DNA from: an uncultured Flavobacteriaceae bacterium
GTDB taxonomy: Bacteria; Bacteroidota; Bacteroidia; Flavobacteriales; Flavobacteriaceae
Direction: 5' to 3'
NCBI GenBank assembly: GCA_947501625.1
Contig: CANMWN010000001.1
Coordinates: 124,001 to 188,000, forward strand
DNA length: 64,000 nt
The first letter of the stretch is position 1. The number at the start of each line of letters is the position of its first letter. The translations under genes and the position numbers were made by a program. This document shows, one piece after another, positions 36,192 to 43,826 of this stretch. The notes below the pieces were generated by a model, which worked only from the letters and a program-made list of their open reading frames with translations, did not search any database and was not told where the DNA came from.

Positions 36192-36247
36192 CCTTTATTA
36201 AAAAAATAAAAGTAAAAATAGAAACCTTGCCAAACGTTTTGTAACAT
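36188..36247 (-). CDS. Phe/Tyr leader peptide of the pheA operon
   Basis: A 19-codon reading frame, MLQNVWQGFYFYFYFFNKG, followed by TGA. Residues 9-16 are eight consecutive aromatic codons, five Phe and three Tyr; a Trp is at position 6. It lies about 20 nt after the predicted transcript start, has AAGGA seven bases before the ATG (AAGGATAATTAAGATG), and its stop codon is inside the antiterminator. This is the layout of a classical ribosome-mediated attenuation leader, as in enteric pheA and pheST. Such runs are not expected by chance in a non-coding leader, although T/A-rich DNA does favour TTT and TAT codons. Confidence 0.85.
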   Translation of the reverse strand: MLQNVWQGFYFYFYFFNKG

Positions 36248-36275
36248 CTTAATTATCCTTGTGTTAATTGAAAGA

Positions 36276-36305
36276 CAAATCTAAAAATAAATATTAGATA
36301 AACAA
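36276..36305 (-). promoter_or_regulatory. Promoter of the Phe/Tyr biosynthesis operon
   Basis: On the minus strand TTG (36305-36303), exactly 19 bp, then TAGATTTG (36283-36276): a full match to the Bacteroidota consensus. It is placed 28 bp before the leader peptide ATG. Confidence 0.75.
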
Positions 36306-36333
36306 CAAGTTGAGATAAAAAATGAACTAAATT

Positions 36334-36786
36334 TTAAATTTTTAAGAAAAAGCGTTCTTTTTCTTTCGATGTAGCACCTATTCGTTTATAAAATTTAATT
36401 GCTCTTACATTAAAATCTGGAGTTTGCCATTGAATTAAATTACAACCCAACTTTCTTCCTTCTTCTTGAATTCTTCTTACCAATTTTTCTCCAAATCCAA
36501 ACCCTCTTGCATTTTCATTCATAAATAGACAATCCATATAAATATATTCACAAGCATCCCAAGTTGAATACTGTTTCATATAGGTTGCGTAACCAATTAA
36601 TTTTTGATTTTCTTCTACAACTAAACAATATAACTTAGGATTATCAGAAAAAATATCATTCAACAATTGTCGGTCTTTATTCACTTTGGAATATTCACAT
36701 TCTTCATAGATTGCATGTGCTTCGCATAAATCAACGATTTGATGAATATCTGATTCTTCTGCAAAACGAATTTTAATTTCTGACAT
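36334..36786 (-). CDS. GNAT family N-acetyltransferase
   Basis: 150 residues; GNAT fold with the acetyl-CoA loop in MNENARGFGFGEKLVRRIQE (R-G-x-G-x-G variant) and a C-terminal FNVRAIKFYKRIGA. Opening IKIRFAEESDIHQIVDLCEA is typical. The acceptor substrate cannot be told; homologues resemble diamine acetyltransferase-like enzymes. It starts 2 bp after the stop of the following paralogue pair, so it is in the 36.3-38.6 kb operon. Confidence 0.88.
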   Translation of the reverse strand: MSEIKIRFAEESDIHQIVDLCEAHAIYEECEYSKVNKDRQLLNDIFSDNPKLYCLVVEENQKLIGYATYMKQYSTWDACEYIYMDCLFMNENARGFGFGEKLVRRIQEEGRKLGCNLIQWQTPDFNVRAIKFYKRIGATSKEKERFFLKI

Positions 36787-36788
36787 AT

Positions 36789-37259
36789 CTATTTAATTAA
36801 AAAATCATTCATATAATCGTCAAATTTAGGCGATTTTGGATGCGACAACACGTGTTTTATCCATGCTTTTCGTTCGTGATAATAAATTTCCATTTCCCAA
36901 ACACAAATCATTTGCTTCTCTCCATAAACAGATGGATTTATTTCTGATGGGTTTTCAAAATCTACGAAAAAAATTTTAGTTTCGAGGATGTTTTCGTCTG
37001 TCCACCAACATAAATGAATCAAAACTCCAGGTCGTGCTTCATGCACTATCAAAAAAGCATGGTTATAAGTTGGTATATTAGAATTAATAATGTTTCCTGT
37101 CCAGTTTGGAACCTCCTTAATAATGTTTTTGAAAATTTCTATAGACTCAAAATTCTCTCTATTTGTTATTGTATAAACTTTTATTTTACAATCATCAACA
37201 GTAATATTTTTCAAATATTCTATTTTTCTGTCTTTATACTTTTCAAATTGGTATTCCAC
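36789..37259 (-). CDS. Uncharacterised protein, tandem paralogue A
   Basis: 156 residues, soluble, no signal peptide. Clear homologue of the next gene: both start with a KYKDRKIEY / IYKPRKIEF block and share HAFLIVHEARPG, CWWTDENILETKIFFVDFEN, CVWEMEIYYHERKAWIKH and SPKFDDYMNDFL. High Trp and acidic content. I recognise no named family. Co-directional with GNAT, DUF1272 and DinB genes with gaps under 20 bp. Confidence 0.65.
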   Translation of the reverse strand: MEYQFEKYKDRKIEYLKNITVDDCKIKVYTITNRENFESIEIFKNIIKEVPNWTGNIINSNIPTYNHAFLIVHEARPGVLIHLCWWTDENILETKIFFVDFENPSEINPSVYGEKQMICVWEMEIYYHERKAWIKHVLSHPKSPKFDDYMNDFLIK

Positions 37260-37273
37260 TTTATATTATTTTT

Positions 37274-37753
37274 TTATTCGTAACTACTTTTTAAAATGTC
37301 ATTAATATATTCATCAAACTTTGGTGAGTTAGCATTAAATAAGATGTGTTTCATCCAAGCTTTTCGCTCATATAACACAACTGCCAATTCCCATGTACAG
37401 ATTAATGATTTAGGTGTATAAATCGATTCTTTAATAACATTATGATTATCATAATCTCCAAAGTACACTTTAGTCTCCAAAATTTCGCCATCAGTCCACC
37501 AATTCATTAATATCCATACACCTTCTCTACCTTCATGCAAAATTAAAAAAGCATTTTTATGTGTTTTTAAGAAAGATTTTTTGGCATTTTCTACCCAAAT
37601 TGGTAATTCTTTTAATGCAGAACTCAAAATCTGTTGTGATTTAAATTCCTCATTTAGCGTGATTGTATAAACTTTCACATACCAATCATCAATTTCCATC
37701 AATTGATTGAATTCAATTTTTCTTGGTTTATATATTTCAAATTCAGAACTCAT
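37274..37753 (-). CDS. Uncharacterised protein, tandem paralogue B
   Basis: 159 residues, soluble. Shares NAFLILHEGREGVWI, NWWTDGEILETKVYFGDYDN, CTWELAVVLYERKAWMKH and SPKFDEYINDIL with the neighbouring gene 14 bp downstream, evidence of tandem duplication. Its start overlaps the DUF1272 gene stop by 4 bp. No catalytic motif known to me. Confidence 0.65.
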   Translation of the reverse strand: MSSEFEIYKPRKIEFNQLMEIDDWYVKVYTITLNEEFKSQQILSSALKELPIWVENAKKSFLKTHKNAFLILHEGREGVWILMNWWTDGEILETKVYFGDYDNHNVIKESIYTPKSLICTWELAVVLYERKAWMKHILFNANSPKFDEYINDILKSSYE

Positions 37754-38040
37754 CTTTTGCTAGGTGCAATATTTCTATACTTTTCAGTATTCAATCTTGC
37801 TTTCTCTAAGTCTTTAGGCTTAAAAGTTTCGGTACTTGAAGCAGGATATTTTTCAATCATTTTTGAAGGACGAATAGGTCTTTGCACAAAATTACCAGAA
37901 CAACTTGGACATACATTTTCAAAAACCTCCAACGCACAATTTTTACAATAAGTGCATTCAAATGAACAAATCATTGCTTCGATTGAAGTATTAGGTAAAT
38001 CCTTGCCACAATGTTCACAGTTTGGTCTAATTTCTAACAT
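37750..38040 (-). CDS. DUF1272 zinc-ribbon protein
   Basis: 96 residues. The first ~60 carry four Cys pairs: CEHCGKDL, CSFECTYCKNCA and CPSC, which bind two zinc ions, with a RPNCEHCGKDLP opening diagnostic of DUF1272. Function unknown. The C-terminal ~35 residues are basic and probably flexible. It is two bases downstream of the DinB gene. Confidence 0.88.
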   Translation of the reverse strand: MLEIRPNCEHCGKDLPNTSIEAMICSFECTYCKNCALEVFENVCPSCSGNFVQRPIRPSKMIEKYPASSTETFKPKDLEKARLNTEKYRNIAPSKR

Positions 38041-38042
38041 CT

Positions 38043-38561
38043 TTATAAATATCTTACTTTAATTACATCCATATGCCAAATATCATGACCCAATATAGTA
38101 AATGCTGCTGCTCTTGCCGACATTGGACTGTCGCTTGCAATTCCGACAAATTTTAAATCATCATCTGACAAACTATCAATCATAACAATTGAATTATTTC
38201 TATTTATTTCATATTCTTTCAACAAGTCATCAATTGATTTAACATTAGCCATTGAAGGTTCCACATAAATATCTTGATCAAATCCCATTAATGGAGCACT
38301 ATCTCTTCTTGCAATTCTAAAACAACGATACATAAATATACGCTCTGTATCTATCAAATGTTGTAAGACCTCTTTTACAGTCCATTTTCCTATATCATAT
38401 CTAAATTCCAATTTATCTTTAGGAATAGATTTAAAAAAATCCAACACACTATCTTTTCCTACTTTATAACCTTCTCTCAATAAAATTTTAGGTGAAAGTT
38501 TATCAATATATCGTTTATAATATTCATTATATTCTGATGATTTTAAGTCTTGTGTAGTCAT
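38043..38561 (-). CDS. DinB family protein
   Basis: 172 residues, four-helix bundle with metal-binding His: KWTVKEVLQHLIDTERIFMY gives the first, and HDIWHMDVIKVRYL near the C-terminus the others. DinB/YfiT-like proteins are putative metal-dependent hydrolases or thiol transferases; the exact role is unknown here. First gene of a five-gene run (DinB, DUF1272, two paralogues, GNAT). It is divergent from the Lrp-type regulator. Confidence 0.88.
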   Translation of the reverse strand: MTTQDLKSSEYNEYYKRYIDKLSPKILLREGYKVGKDSVLDFFKSIPKDKLEFRYDIGKWTVKEVLQHLIDTERIFMYRCFRIARRDSAPLMGFDQDIYVEPSMANVKSIDDLLKEYEINRNNSIVMIDSLSDDDLKFVGIASDSPMSARAAAFTILGHDIWHMDVIKVRYL

Positions 38562-38691
38562 AATTGTTATAGTTTTAATAATTTTCTTATCCCAAAAATA
38601 GCATAAAAAAAAGCAATAAAAAATTAATATATTTTGAATAAATAAAAAATTACCTTAATATTGAATGCTTTTTAAAAAATATTCATAAAAT

Positions 38692-39135
38692 ATGAAGTTA
38701 GATACTATTAACTTACAGATTCTGGAAGAACTGCAGTGTAATGCTAGAGTTCCTTTAACTGAAATTTCTAAAAAAGTAGGACTTTCATCACCTACTGTTT
38801 CTGAGCGAATTCAAAAAATGGAGGAAGCAGGAGTAATAAATGGTTATAATACCGACATTAATATGGAATCTTTAGGCTATTCTTTAGGCGTATACATTTC
38901 AATAAAGATTCGATTTGGACAAGTTAAAAATTTTGAAGAATATATCAAGACAGTTCCAGAAATTTCTGAGTGTCATAAGCTAACTGGACATGATTGCATG
39001 CTAATGAAAGGTGTTGTAAGAAACCCAAAACACTTAGAGGAATTAAATGAAAAATTGACTGTTTATGGTGAATTAACTACTTCTTTAATATTATCTTCAA
39101 CCATTAAAAGTAGAGTGTACACTAAACCATTTTAA
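38692..39135 (+). CDS. Lrp/AsnC family transcriptional regulator
   Basis: 147 residues. N-terminal helix-turn-helix: INLQILEELQCNARVPLTEI then SKKVGLSSPTVSERIQKMEE, AGVINGY. C-terminal RAM/ACT-like ligand domain (VYISIKIRFGQVKNFEEYIK, ECHKLTGHDCMLMKGV). Such proteins respond to amino acids and often control the divergent gene; here that is the DinB operon. Ends at a strong terminator. Confidence 0.93.
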   Translation: MKLDTINLQILEELQCNARVPLTEISKKVGLSSPTVSERIQKMEEAGVINGYNTDINMESLGYSLGVYISIKIRFGQVKNFEEYIKTVPEISECHKLTGHDCMLMKGVVRNPKHLEELNEKLTVYGELTTSLILSSTIKSRVYTKPF

Positions 39136-39139
39136 TTAA

Positions 39140-39166
39140 AAAAGCATCTCAATTGAGATGCTTTTT
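39140..39166 (+). terminator. Terminator of the Lrp-type regulator gene
   Basis: A perfect inverted repeat AAAGCATCTC-AATT-GAGATGCTTT (39141-39164), followed by T. It may also serve the tRNA gene on the other strand, which ends at 39168. Confidence 0.88.
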
Positions 39167-39167
39167 G

Positions 39168-39241
39168 CGGTCTGGACGGGACTCGAACCCGCGACCCCCT
39201 GCGTGACAGGCAGGTATTCTAACCAGCTGAACTACCAAACC
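39168..39241 (-). tRNA. tRNA-Asp (GTC)
   Basis: Minus-strand cloverleaf of 74 nt. The acceptor arms GGTTTGG and CCAGACC pair over 7 bp with one G-U, discriminator G. D-arm TAGTTCAGCTGGTTAGAA; anticodon stem CCTGC/GCAGG with loop CTGTCAC, so anticodon GTC (Asp). T-arm GCGGG-TTCGAGT-CCCGT. No encoded CCA is seen. Confidence 0.96.
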
Positions 39242-39305
39242 GTTGCTGTTAGCGGATGCAAATATAACTGCGTTTTTTATATCTACAAAATATTTTCTTT
39301 AAAAT

Positions 39306-40229
39306 TTATTTAAATCTATTTCGGCTTATTAAATAAGAAGTTAAAACTTTATCAAAGCCTTGGTTTACATCAACAGGAACATAATCAATTTTATACTGTA
39401 CACATTTGTCTTTCAATTGATTAAAATAGTTCAAGACTAATTTATTATAATTTTCTTTAACAGTATCAGCATATAAATTTATAGATTCTCCGGTCTCAAC
39501 ATCTACAAATTTTTTAGGTACATTATCAAAATCAAAATTCAATTCTAAATTCCCATCATAAGTATGAAATAAAACTAATTCATGTTTATTATATTTCAAA
39601 TGTCTCAGCGCTTCAAACAATTCATCATTTTCCCTATCTGTTTGAAACAGATCTGTAAATAAAAAAATGAGAGATCTTCGATGTAATTTTTCAGCAATTT
39701 CATGTAAAACTTTATACGTTTTTGTTTTACTTTCTGAATTGGAGTTCAACAACAATTCTAATTTATTTAAAAGCAAGTTTCTATGCGCATCACTCCCTTT
39801 TTCCGGAGCATAAAATTCAAACTCCTCAGAATAAACACTCATTCCTACAGCATCACGTTGTCGTTTTAAAATATCCATCAACACAGCAGAAGCTATTACA
39901 GAAAAACCAATTTTATTTAAATTATCAATCGTTGGCTTTTTAACTAATGGATAATGCATAGATGCTGAATTATCAACAATAATGTGACAACGCAAATTGG
40001 TTTCTTCTTCATATTTTTTTACATACAATTTATCCGTTTTCGCAAATAGTTTCCAATCAATATGACGAGTACTCTCGCCTTTATTATACAATCTATGTTC
40101 AGCAAATTCAACAGAAAAACCGTGAAAAGGACTTTTATGCATTCCAGTAACAAAACCCTCAACTACTTGCTTGGCAAGTAATTCAATATTTTTAATTTCT
40201 GAAGTGTATTTATTTGTATTAGTATTCAC
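39306..40229 (-). CDS. DUF58 domain protein (MoxR-associated)
   Basis: 307 residues. DUF58 core: YKSPFHGFSVEFAEHRLYN-like segment reading HKSPFHGFSVEFAEHR, then GESTRHIDWKLFAKTDKLYV and KKYEEETN, followed by a von Willebrand A-like fold with the MIDAS DNSASM. DUF58 proteins work with MoxR AAA ATPases, often in aerotolerance (Bat) clusters; no MoxR gene is in view here, so it may be outside the operon. Confidence 0.9.
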   Translation of the reverse strand: MNTNTNKYTSEIKNIELLAKQVVEGFVTGMHKSPFHGFSVEFAEHRLYNKGESTRHIDWKLFAKTDKLYVKKYEEETNLRCHIIVDNSASMHYPLVKKPTIDNLNKIGFSVIASAVLMDILKRQRDAVGMSVYSEEFEFYAPEKGSDAHRNLLLNKLELLLNSNSESKTKTYKVLHEIAEKLHRRSLIFLFTDLFQTDRENDELFEALRHLKYNKHELVLFHTYDGNLELNFDFDNVPKKFVDVETGESINLYADTVKENYNKLVLNYFNQLKDKCVQYKIDYVPVDVNQGFDKVLTSYLISRNRFK

Positions 40230-40286
40230 TTATAAATTTTATAATGTAAATATAGTTGTATTAGATTCAACATAAAATTTTAGAGC

Positions 40287-40314
40287 AAAAAAAAGCCCAA
40301 CTAAAAAGTTGAGC
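40287..40314 (-). terminator. Terminator of trxA
   Basis: On the minus strand GCTCAAC (40314-40308), loop of six, GTTGGGC (40301-40295), then eight T. It lies 27 bp after the trxA stop. Confidence 0.85.
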
Positions 40315-40340
40315 CTGAATTGTCTTTGGAATCTATAAGA

Positions 40341-40658
40341 TTAAAGTGCTTCATCAATTTTTTGAGTATAAGTAGTTTTTGGAGCTACACCAACTTGCTT
40401 ATCCACAACTTCACCATTTTTAAACAATAAAACTGTTGGAATATTTCTAACTCCATATTTCGCAGCAAACTCTTGATTGTTATCAACATCAACTTTTCCA
40501 ACAACTGCTTTTCCATCATACTCCTTACTTATTTCATCAATAATAGGCCCAACCATTCTACATGGTCCACACCAAGCTGCCCAAAAATCAACCAAAACTG
40601 GTTTATCTGAGTTTAATACTACTTCTTCAAATGAAGCATCTGTTATTTCTAATGCCAT
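40341..40658 (-). CDS. trxA: Thioredoxin
   Basis: 105 residues, the standard thioredoxin length. Active site WAAWCGPCRMVGP; cis-Pro in VRNIPTVLLFKNG. A cytoplasmic disulfide reductase. Monocistronic, with a TACTTTTG box upstream (40697-40704) and its own terminator. Confidence 0.97.
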   Translation of the reverse strand: MALEITDASFEEVVLNSDKPVLVDFWAAWCGPCRMVGPIIDEISKEYDGKAVVGKVDVDNNQEFAAKYGVRNIPTVLLFKNGEVVDKQVGVAPKTTYTQKIDEAL

Positions 40659-40696
40659 AATTTATTTTTTATTTTAATTATCAAATTTTATCTATA

Positions 40697-40704
40697 CAAA
40701 AGTA
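40697..40704 (-). promoter_or_regulatory. -7 box of the trxA promoter
   Basis: TACTTTTG on the minus strand, 38 bp upstream of the trxA ATG. No TTG at the proper spacing was found. Confidence 0.4.
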
Positions 40705-40789
40705 ATCAAATATATCTCCAATTTTAAATCGATTTAATCACTTTTCATTATAGTAGTATTTAAAAAAGTAATTTCCTTACAAAAGCACT

Positions 40790-41134
40790 TTATTCGACTT
40801 CACTTTCAGGAGCAATTTCAATTTCAAGACCTTCTAATTCAGAAGTAATTGGTATTTGACAACCAAGACGGCTATTATCCTCTACATAAAAAGCTTCAGC
40901 CAACATCATATCTTCATCCATTCCCATTTCAGGCAATTCATGTTCAGATTTTATATAACATTGACAAGAAGCACACATAGCCATTCCGCCACATATTCCT
41001 ATAGTTCCTTCAGGAGCTAGTTCAAAAGAACGAATCACTTCCATTAAATTCATTCCCATATCGGTAGGTGCTTGCACTTCATGCAATACTCCCTCTCTAT
41101 CAGTAATTTTTATGGTTACATCAACCTCTTCCAT
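40790..41134 (-). CDS. 2Fe-2S ferredoxin, adrenodoxin type
   Basis: 114 residues. Cys48, Cys54, Cys57 and Cys92 form the C-x5-C-x2-C-xn-C pattern (GICGGMAMCASCQC, LGCQIP) of adrenodoxin/ISC ferredoxins. Acidic overall. It probably passes electrons from the reductase encoded immediately upstream (4 bp gap), so this looks like a two-gene redox module. Confidence 0.9.
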   Translation of the reverse strand: MEEVDVTIKITDREGVLHEVQAPTDMGMNLMEVIRSFELAPEGTIGICGGMAMCASCQCYIKSEHELPEMGMDEDMMLAEAFYVEDNSRLGCQIPITSELEGLEIEIAPESEVE

Positions 41135-41138
41135 AATT

Positions 41139-42194
41139 TTAAGTAATACTTTTCACTACTGCTGCTTCAGCCTTTTTAGTTTCACCATCAAATCCAGTAA
41201 CACCATTAACAGTTGTATATTTCATTACATACCTTTTGTTTGGATGAATAATATTGTATGCGTATTGAACAGCAATTGTTGCTTCATGAAAACCGCATAA
41301 AATTAATTTCAATTTTCCAGGATAAGTATTTACATCACCAATCGCAAAAATTCCAGGAATTTTGGTTTGATAATCTAAAGCATTATTCACTTTTATAGCA
41401 TTTTTTTCAATCTCCAATCCCCAATTAGCGATAGGTCCAAGTTTTGGCGACAAACCAAATAATGGTATAAAATGATCGGTTTCTTTAACAATATCTCCTT
41501 TTGTTTTATGCTTAATCAATAATGATTCCACTTTTAAATCACCATTTATTTCTTTAACCTCAGCTTCGGTAATTAAATTGATTTTACCTTTCTTATAAAG
41601 TTCAGAAACTTTTTCTACCGAATCTAACGCTCCTCTAAATTCATTTCTACGATGTACTAAGGTTACTTCACTAGCAATATTAGTAAGAAAAATTGACCAA
41701 TCTAATGCTGAATCCCCACCACCAGCAATAACAATTTTTTTATTTCTATAAATTTCAGGATCTCTAATTATATACTCAACACCATTATCTTCATAATTTT
41801 TGATATTAGGTATAGGAGGTTTACGAGGTTCAAAAGAGCCTAATCCGCCAGCAATAAAGATAATTGGAGCATTGTGTTTAGTTCCTCTATTAGTAGTTAC
41901 AACAAAAGAATTATCTTCCAAACGCTCTATTGTTTCTGCACGTTCACCCAAGGTATATGTTGGTTCAAATGGCTTTATCTGCTCCGCTAAATTATCAATC
42001 AATTCGCCTGCCATTACTTCAGGAAAACCAGGAATATCATATATAGGTTTCTTAGGATAAATCTCAGAACATTGCCCTCCTGCTTGAGGCAAAGCGTCAA
42101 TTAGATGACAACGCAATTTTAAGAGTCCTGCCTCAAATACAGCAAACATCCCTACAGGTCCAGCGCCAATAATTAATATATCTGTTTTTATCAT
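41139..42194 (-). CDS. Ferredoxin-NAD(P)+ reductase, thioredoxin-reductase-like
   Basis: 351 residues; FAD motif IIGAGPVGMFAVFEAG, substrate block GGQCSEIYPKKPIYDIPGFP (GGQ...IYDIPGFP is typical of ferredoxin-NADP reductase of the YumC type), NAD(P) motif IAGGGDSALDW, and FAD motif IPGIFAIGDVNTYPGKLKLI. No redox-active CxxC as in true thioredoxin reductases. Adjacent ferredoxin gene supports the call. A TATTTTTG box is at 42219-42226. Confidence 0.9.
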   Translation of the reverse strand: MIKTDILIIGAGPVGMFAVFEAGLLKLRCHLIDALPQAGGQCSEIYPKKPIYDIPGFPEVMAGELIDNLAEQIKPFEPTYTLGERAETIERLEDNSFVVTTNRGTKHNAPIIFIAGGLGSFEPRKPPIPNIKNYEDNGVEYIIRDPEIYRNKKIVIAGGGDSALDWSIFLTNIASEVTLVHRRNEFRGALDSVEKVSELYKKGKINLITEAEVKEINGDLKVESLLIKHKTKGDIVKETDHFIPLFGLSPKLGPIANWGLEIEKNAIKVNNALDYQTKIPGIFAIGDVNTYPGKLKLILCGFHEATIAVQYAYNIIHPNKRYVMKYTTVNGVTGFDGETKKAEAAVVKSIT

Positions 42195-42218
42195 TTCTAT
42201 AACTCAAAGTTGAAGTTG

Positions 42219-42226
42219 CAAAAATA
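42219..42226 (-). promoter_or_regulatory. -7 box of the reductase-ferredoxin operon
   Basis: TATTTTTG on the minus strand, 24 bp upstream of the reductase ATG. Confidence 0.4.
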
Positions 42227-42351
42227 TGGATAATTCTTAAATACTTATATGACTATAGTCATAGTAATTCTTCTTATAAATTGAAATAAAAATATTTGAT
42301 TAAATTCTAATCTAATTTTATTAATTTTCATAATATTGCAATCGGAACTAT

Positions 42352-42427
42352 AAGAGGAAAAATTTGAACTGATTGCAACCTCTATCACTAAATTAATTTA
42401 GTGTAAAATAAAAAATGCTAAAGCAGT
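42352..42427 (+). promoter_or_regulatory. SAM-II-like riboswitch (long-loop form) upstream of metK
   Basis: Stem AGAGG (42353-42357) / CCTCT (42379-42383) encloses AATTTGAACTGATTGCAA, close to the SAM-II core (ATTT...ATTGCA). After the stem, a perfect 18-nt palindrome CACTAAATTAATTTAGTG (42386-42403) forms an extra hairpin, then an A-rich linker and TGCTAAAGCAGT. GCTAAA is the SAM-II 3' signature. ACTG in the loop (42368-42371) can pair with CAGT (42424-42427), giving the pseudoknot. It lies 73 nt before the SAM synthetase start, the expected target. The 306-bp gap between 42194 and 42501 otherwise holds no gene. Confidence 0.75.
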
Positions 42428-42500
42428 AAATTACTTTCTGTTTTTGGTTTTAATTTTTATTTATTAGTTCTTTTTTAAACAATTATAATTATTAAAAAGT

Positions 42501-43757
42501 ATGCCATATTTATTTACTTCAGAATCAGTTTCTGAAGGACATCCAGACAAAGTAGCAGATCAAATTTCCGATGCATTAATTGACAACTTTCTGGCGTTCG
42601 ACCCTAATTCAAAAGTTGCTTGTGAAACCTTAGTTACAACAGGTCAAGTAGTACTTGCTGGAGAAGTAAAATCTACCACCTATCTTGATGTTCAAAAAAT
42701 TGCAAGAGATGTAATTAATAAAATTGGATATACCAAAGGAGAATATATGTTTGACGGAAATTCTTGTGGTGTTTTATCAGCAATACATGAACAATCTCCA
42801 GATATTAACCAAGGTGTTGAAAGAGCTAATCCTGAAGATCAAGGAGCAGGAGATCAAGGAATGATGTTTGGTTATGCAACAGATGAGACTGAAAACTATA
42901 TGCCATTAGCTTTAGAGTTATCACACCGAATATTAATTGAATTAGCTGAATTACGCAGAGAAAATAAGGATATTACTTATTTGCGTCCTGATGCAAAATC
43001 TCAGGTAACAATTGAGTATTCTGATGATAATATTCCGCAAAGAATAGATGCTATTGTTGTTTCTACACAACATGATGATTTTGACAGTTCCGATGAAGTA
43101 ATGTTAGAAAAAATCAAATCAGATATTATTTCCATTTTAATTCCAAGGGTAATTGCAAAATTACCTTCTGGTATTCAAAAATTATTTACTGACAATATAA
43201 CTTACCATATCAATCCAACTGGAGTTTTTGTAATTGGTGGGCCTCATGGCGACACAGGTTTAACAGGTCGTAAAATTATTGTTGATACTTATGGTGGAAA
43301 AGGAGCGCATGGTGGTGGAGCATTTTCAGGAAAGGATCCATCTAAAGTTGATAGATCTGGAGCCTATGCCACACGACATATAGCTAAAAACTTAGTTGCT
43401 GCTGGCTTATGCAAAGAGGTCTTAGTACAGGTTTCTTATGCTATTGGAGTTGCAAAACCAACTAGCATTAATGTTGAAACTTATGGTACAGCCACAGTAA
43501 ATATGACAGATGGAGAAATAAGTAAAATCGTTGAAACTATTTTTGACATGAGGCCTTACTTTATAGAGCAACGCTTAAAATTAAGAACTCCTATTTATTC
43601 TGAAACTGCTGCTTATGGACACATGGGTAGGAAGTCTGAAAAGAAAATGGTAACTTTTTCTAATCCAATGGGTGAAACTGTTTCGCAAGAAGTAGAAACA
43701 TTCACTTGGGAAAAATTAGACTATGTCGACAAAGTTAAAAATGCTTTTAATCTTTAA
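42501..43757 (+). CDS. metK: S-adenosylmethionine synthetase
   Basis: Makes S-adenosylmethionine from methionine and ATP. 418 residues with the MAT signatures: [20 protein letters not shown] (His/Asp ATP and Mg site), [30 protein letters not shown] and YAIGVAKP. The start at 42501 (MPYLF) fits the family. Preceded by a SAM-II-like riboswitch. Confidence 0.97.
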   Translation: MPYLFTSESVSEGHPDKVADQISDALIDNFLAFDPNSKVACETLVTTGQVVLAGEVKSTTYLDVQKIARDVINKIGYTKGEYMFDGNSCGVLSAIHEQSPDINQGVERANPEDQGAGDQGMMFGYATDETENYMPLALELSHRILIELAELRRENKDITYLRPDAKSQVTIEYSDDNIPQRIDAIVVSTQHDDFDSSDEVMLEKIKSDIISILIPRVIAKLPSGIQKLFTDNITYHINPTGVFVIGGPHGDTGLTGRKIIVDTYGGKGAHGGGAFSGKDPSKVDRSGAYATRHIAKNLVAAGLCKEVLVQVSYAIGVAKPTSINVETYGTATVNMTDGEISKIVETIFDMRPYFIEQRLKLRTPIYSETAAYGHMGRKSEKKMVTFSNPMGETVSQEVETFTWEKLDYVDKVKNAFNL

Positions 43758-43826
43758 TGATATTAAATTTAGGGTAAAGTCCTAACTTATTGTTATTATT
43801 GTATAAATCATTAACCTCACAAAATC

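Noticed and set aside
42420-42450. Possible terminator as output of the metK riboswitch (AGTAA/TTACT followed by T-rich DNA)
   Set aside because: The stem is only five A/T-rich pairs and its relation to the pseudoknot would give the wrong sign of control; not strong enough to call.
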